64,000 bases of DNA from Nesterenkonia sp. (GTDB taxonomy: Bacteria; Actinomycetota; Actinomycetes; Actinomycetales; Micrococcaceae). The position numbers were made by a program, and so were the translations under genes. The notes beneath the pieces were generated by a model. That model was not told the origin of the DNA, did no database searches, and saw nothing but the letters and a program-made list of their open reading frames with translations. The stretch is from NCBI RefSeq assembly GCF_029265375.1, contig NZ_JAJUJJ010000002.1, forward strand, positions 62,001 to 126,000, given 5' to 3'. This document shows positions 44,472-52,803 of the stretch, piece by piece (the first letter of the stretch is position 1; each line of letters begins with the position of its first letter).

Positions 44472-45152
44472 GTGGAGGTGGATATGGCGCGAGTGCCGGA
44501 GTCCCAGCGCGTGCGGGACGCGTTGGAGAATGCGATTGTGGACGGCCGCTACCGCCCCGGTGAGCGGTTGGACCCCAGCCAACTGGAGCAGCAGTTCGGC
44601 TGCTCCCGCACTCCAATCCGGGAGGCGCTGCAGGCGCTGGAACGTTCGGGCCTGGTCTCGATCCGGCCCAAGCAGGGGACGTATGTCACCGAGCTGAGTC
44701 TGGCGGAGCTGGCCGACAGGTTCGAGGTGATGGCGGAGCTGGAAGGGATGGCGGCCCGCTTGTGCGCGCGCCGGATCGACCGCGGGCAGCTGGAGGAGCT
44801 GCACCATGCTCTCCAGGAGTGCCAGCTCTATGAGCAGAAGGGCGATTCGGACGGTTATTACTACGCCAATGCGTGGTTCCACGGGGTGATCTATGACGCC
44901 TGCGGTAACGAGTATCTGCGGCAGCAGGCGCATAGTCTGCGAAGGGTCCTGCAGCCCTACCGCCGTCTGCAGCTGAGGGTGCCGGACAGGATGCGGCGGT
45001 CCTTGGCCGAGCACCGAGTGATCGCTGAAGCTATTGAGACGGGGGAGACTGAGGCTGCGGAGAATGCCGGCCGCGACCACGTGCTGGTCCAAGTCAAGGA
45101 GTTCAGCCAGCTGGTGCGGACCTGGCGCGAGGTCACAGCCGGCAATCGGTGA
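44472..45152 (+). CDS. GntR-family regulator with FCD domain, MatR-like
   Basis: 226 residues. N-terminal winged HTH: VPESQRVRDALENAIVDGRY, FGCSRTPIREALQALERSGL (recognition helix), VSIRPKQGTYVTELS. C-terminal FCD effector domain with metal-type His (AWFHGVIYDACGNEYL). MatR of rhizobia is a GntR regulator of the matABC operon sensing malonate. Divergent from the matAB fusion, so it should sense malonate or malonyl-CoA. Met at residue 5 is a second possible start. Confidence 0.88.
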   Translation: MEVDMARVPESQRVRDALENAIVDGRYRPGERLDPSQLEQQFGCSRTPIREALQALERSGLVSIRPKQGTYVTELSLAELADRFEVMAELEGMAARLCARRIDRGQLEELHHALQECQLYEQKGDSDGYYYANAWFHGVIYDACGNEYLRQQAHSLRRVLQPYRRLQLRVPDRMRRSLAEHRVIAEAIETGETEAAENAGRDHVLVQVKEFSQLVRTWREVTAGNR

Positions 45153-45228
45153 CCCTGCTCCCCAGCGCAGCCGACGCACAGGCCATAGACTTTGGGCAGG
45201 GCGCCGCGGCGCCGGAGAGGAGACAGGT

Positions 45229-46074
45229 CTGCCGGATCGCAGCCCGGAGTTCATCGAGGCTATCTCCCGGGGGCTCAGCGTCATCCGGGCCTTCTCCCCG
45301 GAATATCCTTCACTGACGCTGTCCCAGGTGGCGCAGGCCGCGGGTCTGGCCAGGCCCACGGCGCGGCGGATCCTGATGACGCTGCAGGATTTGGGGTATG
45401 CCCGCGCTGAGGACGGGTACTTCGCGCTGACTCCGAAGGTGCTGGAGCTGGGCACTGCCTATGTGAGTTCCCTGGGGCTGTGGGATGTGGCCCGGCCACA
45501 TCTGCGGGACCTGGTCTCGGTGACCGGAGAGTCTTCCTCCATGTCCCAGCTGGACGGGCCGGACATCGTCTATGTGGCGCGGGTGGCCGTGCCCAAGCTC
45601 ATCGCGCTGCGGGTGGACATCGGGACCCGGTTCCCGGCACCGCCCACCTCCCAGGGCAAAGCCCTGCTGGCCTGGCAGGACCGTGACCAGGTGGCGGCGC
45701 GGCTGACCGAGACCTCCCGCTCCTCCGTGGTGCCGGTGGGCCGCTGGGAGCAGGAGGCTTTCTTCGCGGAGCTGGACCAGGTGCGGGAGCAGGGCTGGGC
45801 GCTGGCCGATGAGGAACTGGCTCTGGGCATTCGTTCCATTGCTGTGCCGGTGCGCGACGACTCCGGCCAGGTGCGGGCTGCGATGAACACCACCGTGCAC
45901 GCTGCCGAGACCTCGGTGGAGACTCTGGTGGGTGAGCACCTGCCGCGCCTGCAGCGGGCTGCCGCAGCCGTGCAGGACGACTGGGCGCGGTGGCAGGCAC
46001 TGCCCTCGGACTCTATGGAAGCGGCTGACCGCGACGGCGGCCTCCCGAAGGCTCAGAGGGCCACAGAGGGATAG
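45229..46074 (+). CDS. IclR-family regulator, PcaR type, probably starting at CTG
   Basis: 281 residues. HTH: SRGLSVIRAFSPEYPSLTLS, QVAQAAGLARPTARRILMTL; C-terminal IclR effector domain with ALADEELALGIRSIAVPVRD. The longer frame to 45034 overlaps the GntR gene in a different frame and is not credible. No ATG, GTG or TTG lies between a clear AGAGGAG site (45216-45222) and the conserved domain; the CTG at 45229 is 6 nt after it and gives a normal MPDRSPEF-like N-terminus. Converges with ligA, overlapping its readthrough extension by 22 bp. Likely regulator of the ring-cleavage cluster. Confidence 0.82.
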   Translation: MPDRSPEFIEAISRGLSVIRAFSPEYPSLTLSQVAQAAGLARPTARRILMTLQDLGYARAEDGYFALTPKVLELGTAYVSSLGLWDVARPHLRDLVSVTGESSSMSQLDGPDIVYVARVAVPKLIALRVDIGTRFPAPPTSQGKALLAWQDRDQVAARLTETSRSSVVPVGRWEQEAFFAELDQVREQGWALADEELALGIRSIAVPVRDDSGQVRAAMNTTVHAAETSVETLVGEHLPRLQRAAAAVQDDWARWQALPSDSMEAADRDGGLPKAQRATEG

Positions 46075-46418
46075 TCCTTGCCCCGCCAGGGGCTGAGCTT
46101 ATCCGCCATCTCTCGCTGGAAGGACAGCGGACCCGACCGCTGGGTGTACTCCTCATCTTAGAGAGCGATGAACAATGTCAGGTTCAGGAAGAAGTGGGCA
46201 CCGTGCTCGAAGAGCCACACATAGTTGTGCGTGGCCAGAGCTTCGCGCTCCTCCTCGGTGAAGGACAGCCAGGTGGTCTCCTGCGCCGGATTGAGCCAGC
46301 GGCCCACCTGCTGCTCCCAGGCCTCGATGGTTCCGCGCGGGTCCTCCTTATACCGGCCCACCCAGTCCGGATCGCGGTCGATGGTGTAGAGGAATTTGTT
46401 GACGTAGTACTTGCTCAT
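46053..46418 (-). pseudogene. Extradiol dioxygenase small subunit LigA, interrupted by an in-frame TAA
   Basis: From ATG 46418: MSKYYVNKFLYTIDRDPDWV, EEREALATHNYVWLFEHGAH, then FFLNLTLFIAL and TAA at 46158-46160. After the TAA the same frame continues 34 codons of convincing protein (DEEYTQRSGPLSFQREMADK, LSPWRGKDYPSVAL) to TGA at 46053. A single base change of a Tyr codon (TAC/TAT) would restore a 121-residue subunit; without it only 86 residues are made. LigA caps the active site of the class III dioxygenase LigB, encoded 16 bp upstream on the same strand. Truncation may abolish or only weaken activity. Confidence 0.72.
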
Positions 46419-46434
46419 CGGCGGCTCGCTCTTC

Positions 46435-47436
46435 TCAGGCCCCCACGGGGGATTCGGACGGGGCCCCGGCTCCGGTCTCCGGATGGCGGAACGGGTCCCA
46501 GACGGGATCATTGGCGTAGATCGGTCCCAGGCTGGCCCTGGAGACCTCAGCGGCCGACGCCGCGGCGTCGGTCTGCTTCTGGTTCTTGTGCGGGTACCAG
46601 GTGATGTACATCTCGCGGGTGTGGAACAGATCCAGCTGATCCACGTAGTCGGCGTGGACCCCTTCGCCGGCGATCCCCATCATCAGCAGCAGGTCCATGA
46701 ACCCGTGGGTGGCGTTGCCTGCTCCTGACATGGATTCGTGAGTGACATTGGCCAGGATGGCCTCAGCGTTGCCGGTGGAGAGCCACTCAATCGCGTCGGC
46801 GTCGAAGAGCGGATCCGGACCGTGCTCGCCGAACTGGCGGGGACCGCCCAGCTCCAGGGAGAGATGGCCGGTGCCGATGGCGGCAACCTTCCGGTCGGTC
46901 GGATACGCGTCGATGATCCGGCGGATGGCCCGGCCCAGATCGTAGAACCGCTTCGGGGAGGGCAGCGGGGGAACAAAAATATTGGTGTAGATGGGCGCCA
47001 CCGGCAGATCGGCCTCAGGACGCACGGTGATGATCGGGCAGATGATGGAATGATCGATCTTCAGCTCGTGACTGACCGCAAAGTCAAAGTCGGCTGCCAT
47101 CAGCTCCGAGTGCATATACCGGGAGAAGTCGACGTCGCCGTCGAGCGTGTACTTCGGGATGCCGAATTCGCGCTCCTCGTTGTAGAAGGTGGCGTCGTAG
47201 CGCTCGGCCTGTCCGATGAGGAACTGCGGGTAGTTGTCCAGCCAGAGCTGGTGGAAGTGGTCGGCGCCGACCATCACCAGGATCTCCGGCTCCGCAGCAG
47301 TGAGGGTCTCCCGGTAGGCCTCCACTTTGCGCTGCCACTGATCTGCGAAGGGCGGCCGCTCCTGCTCAGGCGAGGTGGTGGCCTTGTAGTAGAAGGGGTG
47401 GTGGGTGCTGGCGAGCACTGCGGTGAGGTCAGCCAT
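46435..47436 (-). CDS. Class III extradiol ring-cleavage dioxygenase, LigB subunit
   Basis: 333 residues. Iron ligands are plausible in TAVLASTHHPFYYKAT (N-terminal His pair), VMVGADHFHQLWLDNYP, and the later Glu/His of GTGHLSLELGGPRQFGEHGP; C-terminal WYPHKNQK. The LigB fold uses non-haem Fe(II) to cleave catechol-like rings next to the hydroxyls. ATG 47436 with AGGAGGACTGACT upstream. The ring substrate is not protocatechuate by necessity: no PCA-pathway genes adjoin; an amidohydrolase and a succinate-semialdehyde dehydrogenase do. Confidence 0.85.
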   Translation of the reverse strand: MADLTAVLASTHHPFYYKATTSPEQERPPFADQWQRKVEAYRETLTAAEPEILVMVGADHFHQLWLDNYPQFLIGQAERYDATFYNEEREFGIPKYTLDGDVDFSRYMHSELMAADFDFAVSHELKIDHSIICPIITVRPEADLPVAPIYTNIFVPPLPSPKRFYDLGRAIRRIIDAYPTDRKVAAIGTGHLSLELGGPRQFGEHGPDPLFDADAIEWLSTGNAEAILANVTHESMSGAGNATHGFMDLLLMMGIAGEGVHADYVDQLDLFHTREMYITWYPHKNQKQTDAAASAAEVSRASLGPIYANDPVWDPFRHPETGAGAPSESPVGA

Positions 47437-47438
47437 AG

Positions 47439-47549
47439 TCAGTCCTCCTGGGTGCTGGTGGGGTGGACGTATTCCGCATTGCGGTCCACATGCATGTAGA
47501 TCTCCTGGGCCACAGGGTTCCGGCGCTCTTCGGCGATCTGCCCCAGAAG
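47439..47549 (-). other. Coding-like 36-codon frame coupled to ligB (possible gene remnant)
   Basis: Frame after a TGA at 47550-47552: QIAEERRNPVAQEIYMHVDR, NAEYVHPTSTQED, then TGA at 47439, two bases before ligB ATG. No proper start in frame. In another frame ATG 47557 gives MDDFWG, and one extra G in the GGGG run would join both into a 39-residue peptide. It may be a decayed small gene or the tail of a lost gene. Not recognised by family. Confidence 0.35.
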
Positions 47550-47574
47550 TCATCCATCACCAGGAGGCTCCACT

Positions 47575-49079
47575 ATGAGCGCACCCACTGCAGATCCCGT
47601 CGTCAGCGCCAGCCGTCAGGGCGCGCCCATCCTGTTCACGAACGCCACCGTGCTGACCATGGACGCTGAGCGCAGCGTGCTCACCGGAGCCGATGTGCTG
47701 GTGGTCGGCGACCGCATCGAAGCAGTCGGTCGCGACGTGCAGGCCCCGGAGCACGGCCAGGTCATCGATGCCTCCGGCGGTATCCTCACCCCCGGCTTCG
47801 TGGACACCCATCGGCATATGTGGCAGACCGCCATGCGCGGCTACGGCGCCGACTGGACCCTGACTCAGTACTTCGTGTGGAACTACCTGGAGCACGGCAA
47901 GAAGTTCCGGCCCGAGGACATTTACGCCGGCAACCTGCTCTCAGCCGTGGAGGCCATCGACGCCGGGGTGACCACGTCGGTGGACTGGTCCCACGGCCTG
48001 TCCACGGTGGAGCATGCTGATGCCGCCGTCGATGCTCTGCAGGAGGTCGACGGCAGGTTCGTCTTCGCCTACGGCAACATCCACGCCGGCCCCTGGGAGT
48101 GGGCCGCGTCCGGGGAGTTCCGCGATTTTGTGGATGCCGGATTCCGCGCTCCAACGGGCAGCTGGGTGATGAGATGCTCGGTTTCCAGATGGCCTTCGAT
48201 GTCACCGGGGACCCGGAGTTCCCGGAGAAGGGCGCCTTTGAGGTGGCCCGGGAGCTGGACGTGCCGGTCACCACTCACGCCGGGGTGTGGGGAGCAACCA
48301 ACGACGACGGCATCCGCCTGATGCACTCGCACGGGTTCATGAATGAGAAGAACGTCTACGTCCATGCGGCGACCCTCTCCGAGGATTCTTACCAGCGGAT
48401 CGCGGCCACCGGCGGTGCGGCCTCGGTCTCGGCGGAGTCCGAGTCCAGCTGCGGGCAGGGCTACCCCTCCTCCTGGGCGCTGCGCCGCCACGGCATCCCG
48501 GTCTCGCTCTCGGTGGACACCTCGGTGTGGTGGAGCGCTGATGCCTTCGCCGCAATGCGGGCCACGCTGAGCTCGGACCGGGCCCGCGAACACTTCGAGC
48601 ACCACGCCACCGGCGACACCTGCACCAACCTGGGGCTGCGCGCTGATGAGGTGGTTCAGTGGGCTACCCGCGGCGGCGCCCAAGCCCTGGGTATGGAGGA
48701 CCTGATCGGCTCAGTGGAGGCTGGCAAGAAGGCCGACCTGGTGCTGATCAAGAACGACTCCTCCCCGGCGATGTTCCCGATCCTCAATCCCCATGGGCAT
48801 GTGGTGTTCCAGGCTCAGCGCGGTGATGTGCACACAGTGCTCGTGGACGGGCGTATCGTCAAGCATGATCATCAGCTGGTCGACGTCGACCTGGACCGGG
48901 TGCGCTCCACCGTGGAGGCCACGGTGGAGCATATCCGCGCCGAGCTGGGCGAGGCCGAATGGGAGGCCGGGATGTGCCCAGAGATCCCGGAGACCAAGAT
49001 CCTGGACAACCCCTACACCTACACCGAGTACCGCTCTGAGACCACGCACACTGCTCAGGGCGGGGGTCGCCCGCACTGA
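47575..49079 (+). pseudogene. Amidohydrolase-superfamily enzyme with a frameshift near 48150
   Basis: ATG 47575 follows CAGGAGGCTCC. First segment: LFTNATVLTMDAERSVLTGA, FVDTHRHMWQTAMRGYGADW (metal HxH), to EFRDFVDAGFRA. One base is missing near 48149-48152; the frame that continues reads SNGQLGDEMLGFQMAFD, VTTHAGVWG (His), VYVHAATLS (His), SVDTSVWWSADAFAAMRATL (metal Asp) and a normal C-terminus. Reassembled, it is a ~500-residue TrzA/AtzB-type hydrolase/deaminase. As given, the product stops at 48321 and is dead. Divergent from ligB; converges with the semialdehyde dehydrogenase. Base-call error is possible. Confidence 0.82.
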
Positions 49080-49097
49080 GCCGGCGACCAGCCGGAG

Positions 49098-50492
49098 CTA
49101 CTCGGACCAGTCGACGGAGAGGTACTGGACCTCGGTGAACTCCTCGACGCCCCAGTGTCCGCCCTCGCGGCCGATGCCGGCCTGCTTCACGCCGCCGAAG
49201 GGCGCGCTGGGATCGGAGACGATGCCGCGGTTGACCCCGACCATGCCGACCTCCAGCCGTTCGCCGATCTTCATGGCGTCCTGGAGCCTGCCGGCGTAGA
49301 CGTAGGAGGACAGGCCCACTTCGGCGTCGTTGGCCAGGCGGATCATCTCCTCCTGGTCCTCCCACACCACCACCGGTGCCACCGGCCCGAAGATCTCCTC
49401 CTTCAGGATCGGCGCATCGGCGGGCACATCACGCAGCAGCGTCGGGGCCACGAACGCCTCCGTGGCGACTGAATCCGGCACCTGTGCCTGGTGGGAGATT
49501 GTCGCACCGGCCTCCACCGCGGAGTCAATGAGTTCGCGGACCTCGCCGGCGGCCTTGTCATGGATCATCGGACCGATCTGAGCGCCCTCGGCCGGATCGC
49601 CGACCTTCAACTCGCTGATCTTGGCACCGAAGGCCTCAATGAACTTCTCGGCGACGTCGGCGTGGACGTAGAACCGGTTCGCCGCAGTGCAGGCCTGCCC
49701 GGAGTTGCGGAACTTGGCGATCATCGCCCCGGCGACGGCCGCCTCGACATCCGCATCAGCGGTCACGATGAACGGGGCATTGCCGCCCAGCTCCATGGAG
49801 GCGTTGACCACCCGCTGGGCGCACTGTCCCAGCAGGGTGCGACCCACCGGAGTGGAGCCGGTGAAGGAGAGCTTCTTGACCCGGTCATCGGCCAGCAGCG
49901 CGGAGACCACATCCCGGGTGCCGGTGGTGGTGACCATCTGCACCGCGCCCTCCGGCAGGCCGGCCTTGACCAGGATCTCCGCAATAGCCACGGCGGTCAG
50001 CGGGGTCTCCCGGGCCGGCTTCAGCAGCACAGTGCAGCCAGCGGCCAGCGCCGGGCCGATCTTGCGGGTGGCCATGGCGGCCGGGAAGTTCCACGGAGTG
50101 ATGAGCAGGGCGACTCCCACCGGATGGCGGGTCACCACATTGCGCACTCCCCCCGCCGGGGCCTGGGTGTACTCCCCACCAAGCCGCACGGCCTCCTCGG
50201 CGTACCAGCGGAAGAACTCCGCGGCGTAGCGCACCTCGGCCTCCGCATCGGCCAGGGACTTGCCGTTCTCAGCGCTGATGAGGTCCCGCAGCCGTTCCAC
50301 GTCGTCGATCATGAGCTCATAGGCGCGGGTGAGCACCTCGGCACGCTTGCGCGGGGGCACATGACGCCACTCCCCGAAGGCCTGGTGGGCCGTCTCGGCG
50401 CGGGCGAGCGCCTCATCGGCGGTGAGGTCGGGGACCTCATCGATCTGCACGCCGGTGGCCGGGTTGATCACAGCAAGGGTGGAGGTGCTCAT
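49098..50492 (-). CDS. NAD(P)-dependent succinate-semialdehyde dehydrogenase family
   Basis: 464 residues from ATG 50492, preceded by GAAGGAGCGCAG. Motifs: LLITPWNFPAAMATRKIGPA, KLSFTGSTPVGRTLL, ELGGNAPFIV (catalytic Glu), RNSGQACTAANRF (catalytic Cys), GMVGVNRGIVSDPSAPFGG and KQAGIGREGG. This is GabD-type; it oxidises succinate semialdehyde or a similar aldehyde. The longer frame to 51068 is antisense to the LysR gene and rejected. It may end a ring-cleavage pathway with the amidohydrolase. Confidence 0.92.
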   Translation of the reverse strand: MSTSTLAVINPATGVQIDEVPDLTADEALARAETAHQAFGEWRHVPPRKRAEVLTRAYELMIDDVERLRDLISAENGKSLADAEAEVRYAAEFFRWYAEEAVRLGGEYTQAPAGGVRNVVTRHPVGVALLITPWNFPAAMATRKIGPALAAGCTVLLKPARETPLTAVAIAEILVKAGLPEGAVQMVTTTGTRDVVSALLADDRVKKLSFTGSTPVGRTLLGQCAQRVVNASMELGGNAPFIVTADADVEAAVAGAMIAKFRNSGQACTAANRFYVHADVAEKFIEAFGAKISELKVGDPAEGAQIGPMIHDKAAGEVRELIDSAVEAGATISHQAQVPDSVATEAFVAPTLLRDVPADAPILKEEIFGPVAPVVVWEDQEEMIRLANDAEVGLSSYVYAGRLQDAMKIGERLEVGMVGVNRGIVSDPSAPFGGVKQAGIGREGGHWGVEEFTEVQYLSVDWSE

Positions 50493-50638
50493 CTGCGCTC
50501 CTTCGGGGGAAAGTCTCTGCACACGCGGCCGGCCGCCCCTGCGGTTCGCGGACGGCTCACTGCCTGGGGTCTCAGCCTGACACTGCCGCGCCCATACGGT
50601 CCAATACCTGTTTCTTATGACGCGTATGCTTACCAGGC

Positions 50639-51529
50639 ATGGACACCCGTCTGCTGCGCTATTTCGCGGCGGTGGTGGAGGCCGGCACGGTCTCCTCCGC
50701 CGCTGATCAGCTGCACCTGACCCAGCCCTCGCTCTCCCGCCAGATCCGTCAGTTGGAGCGCCAGGTGGGGCTGCGCCTGTTTGCCCGGCAGCGCGGACGG
50801 CTGGTGCTGACCTCTGAGGGCCGGGCGTTCTATGAGGCGGCGCGGGCGCTGCTGGAGCATCACCATGAGACTGCCGAGTATGCCGCTCAGCTGGCGGGCG
50901 GGCGCATGACCACGGTGCGGCTGGCGGCCCCTGCCACCACGCTGACCGATGTGGTCGCACCGTTTGTGGCGACCTTCCTGCCGGAGGACCCGGTGCCTGC
51001 GGTCTCAGAGATGGAGATTGACGCTGAGCTGGGGCCTGCGCTGGCGGAGTTCGACATGCTGGTGGCACCGGTGCGCTGGCCCGCCGGGGCGCACAGCCTG
51101 CATCTGGTGAATCTGCCGGTGTGGGCCTATGTGCCCCGGCGGCACCGATGGGCCGGCCGGGAGGCGGTGAGCTTGGAGGAGCTGGCTGAGGAGACCCTGA
51201 TCCTGCCGACTATGCAGTTCAAGGCACGCCGGGTGCTGGAGGCGGCCTTGGCTCAGGCGCAGACCGCGGGGAAGACGCTGGGCCCGGCCGCCACGGTGGA
51301 GACCCGGCACAGCCAGGTGGCACAGGCGCTGGCGGCGGCCGGGCGTGGGGCGGCGGTGCTCACCGATGATCCGCGCTATGACCTGCACGGGCTGCGCATC
51401 CTCAGTGCGGGCCAGCCCCTGGAGATTCAGCTGTGGGCCGGCTGGCGTGCAGGCCACCACGCCGCAGCCACCCTGGAGGCCATGGCGCAGCGGCTGCGCG
51501 AATTCTGCCGAACCCGCTACCCGCAGTGA
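50639..51529 (+). CDS. LysR-family transcriptional regulator
   Basis: 296 residues, MDTRLLRYFAAVVEAGTVSS, AADQLHLTQPSLSRQIRQLE (HTH), then an effector domain. It is divergent from the semialdehyde dehydrogenase gene (146 bp apart) and probably controls it. Cofactor unknown. The C-terminus has an Arg-rich end typical of this group. Confidence 0.92.
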   Translation: MDTRLLRYFAAVVEAGTVSSAADQLHLTQPSLSRQIRQLERQVGLRLFARQRGRLVLTSEGRAFYEAARALLEHHHETAEYAAQLAGGRMTTVRLAAPATTLTDVVAPFVATFLPEDPVPAVSEMEIDAELGPALAEFDMLVAPVRWPAGAHSLHLVNLPVWAYVPRRHRWAGREAVSLEELAEETLILPTMQFKARRVLEAALAQAQTAGKTLGPAATVETRHSQVAQALAAAGRGAAVLTDDPRYDLHGLRILSAGQPLEIQLWAGWRAGHHAAATLEAMAQRLREFCRTRYPQ

Positions 51530-51577
51530 ACGCCCGGGTGGACTCAGCGAGCACCGGGGTGGGCGCCGGGCCGATGC

Positions 51578-52801
51578 TCAGCGTCCCAGCAGGGCGCAGG
51601 CGTGAGCAGTGGTCTGCTGGATCAGCCGTTCGGCCTCACTCTGCAGCTGGGCAAGCTCTGCGGGGCCATCGGCAATGGAGAACGCCGCTGTCAGCCCGGC
51701 GTCGCGGCATTCGGCGGGGCTGAGCTGCAGGGCTCCGGCGATGACGACGACGGCGGCGCGCTGGGGGGCCCGGGAGGCGACGGCGTCGACGACTTTCCCG
51801 CCCAGGGACTGACTGTCCAGCCGGCCCTCGCCAGTGAGCACCAGGTCAGCTTCCTCCAGGGCCTCCTGCAGCCTGACGGCTTCGGCGACCATGGCGGATC
51901 CGGGCACCACCTCAGCGCCGAACAGGGTGACCAGCGGCAGCGGGATTCCTCCGGCGGCCCCGAAGCCGGGCACGGTCTCCAGCTGCGCTGGACCGGTCTG
52001 CGCAGGGCTGGTTGGCTCTGGGCTGGTTTGCGCTGGGCTGGGCTGCTGCGCTGCCTCGGCATCTGAGTTCTGCTCAGTCTCGGTGTGCTCGGCCAGCACA
52101 GCGGCCAGCTGGCGCAGTCCGGCGTCGAGGACGGCGATGTCCTCAGCGTCCGCACCCTTCTGCGGGCCGAAGACTGCGGCCGCCCCGCGCTCACCGGTGA
52201 GCGGATTGTCCACGTCCACCGCGATCCGCCAGCGCACCTGCCGAGCACGGGGATGCAGCCCGTCCAGATCGATCCGGACGATATCGGCCAGCCCCTGGCC
52301 TCCCGGCGCTACCGGGGCGCCGTCGTCGTCGAGCAGCTCGGCCCCCAGCGCGGAGAGGATCCCGGTGCCGCCGTCGGTGGTGGCCGAACCGCCGATGCAC
52401 AGCAGGATCTCCTCCACTCCGGCGTCGAGCACATGGGCCAGCAGGCGCCCCACCCCGTAGGTGTCGGCGCGCAGGGGCTGCAGCGGAACGTCGGAGACCT
52501 GGGGCAGCCCGTTGGCCTCGGCGGCCTCCACCACAGCGGTGCGCCCGTCCGGGGAGAGTCCGTAGCGGGCGGTGGTGGGTCTGCCCAGCGCATCGACGGT
52601 CTCCACCTGCGCGGCCGGCCGACCCCAGACGGCCAGCAGCGCGTCCAAGGTTCCCTCGCCGCCGTCGGCGAAGGGCAGTTCCAGGATCTCTGCGGCGGTG
52701 CAGATCTCGCGGGCGCCGCGGGCCATAGCGGCGGCAGCCTCCGCGGCGGTCACCGAGCCTTTGAACGAGTCGGGGGCGCAGACAATACGAGTGACCTCCA
52801 T
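51578..52801 (-). CDS. Glycerate kinase, GlxK/GarK type
   Basis: 407 residues. VCAPDSFKGSVTAAEAAAAM at the N-terminus (lysine and Ser of the active site), LAHVLDAGVEEILLCIGGSA with TTDGGTGILSALGA, and LTGEGRLDSQSLGGKVVDAV. Phosphorylates D-glycerate. An insert of about 40 residues rich in Pro, Ser, Gln and Thr (SPAQTSPEPTSPAQTGPAQ) splits the middle of the protein, absent from shorter family members. Next to a GntP permease with 2 bp between, so a glycerate-use operon. Confidence 0.92.
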   Translation of the reverse strand: MEVTRIVCAPDSFKGSVTAAEAAAAMARGAREICTAAEILELPFADGGEGTLDALLAVWGRPAAQVETVDALGRPTTARYGLSPDGRTAVVEAAEANGLPQVSDVPLQPLRADTYGVGRLLAHVLDAGVEEILLCIGGSATTDGGTGILSALGAELLDDDGAPVAPGGQGLADIVRIDLDGLHPRARQVRWRIAVDVDNPLTGERGAAAVFGPQKGADAEDIAVLDAGLRQLAAVLAEHTETEQNSDAEAAQQPSPAQTSPEPTSPAQTGPAQLETVPGFGAAGGIPLPLVTLFGAEVVPGSAMVAEAVRLQEALEEADLVLTGEGRLDSQSLGGKVVDAVASRAPQRAAVVVIAGALQLSPAECRDAGLTAAFSIADGPAELAQLQSEAERLIQQTTAHACALLGR

Positions 52802-52803
52802 GG

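Noticed and set aside
50493..51068. N-terminal extension of the semialdehyde dehydrogenase frame (656-residue version)
   Set aside because: Antisense to the LysR gene, Pro/Arg/Ser-rich, and ATG 50492 has a good ribosome site and matches the family start.
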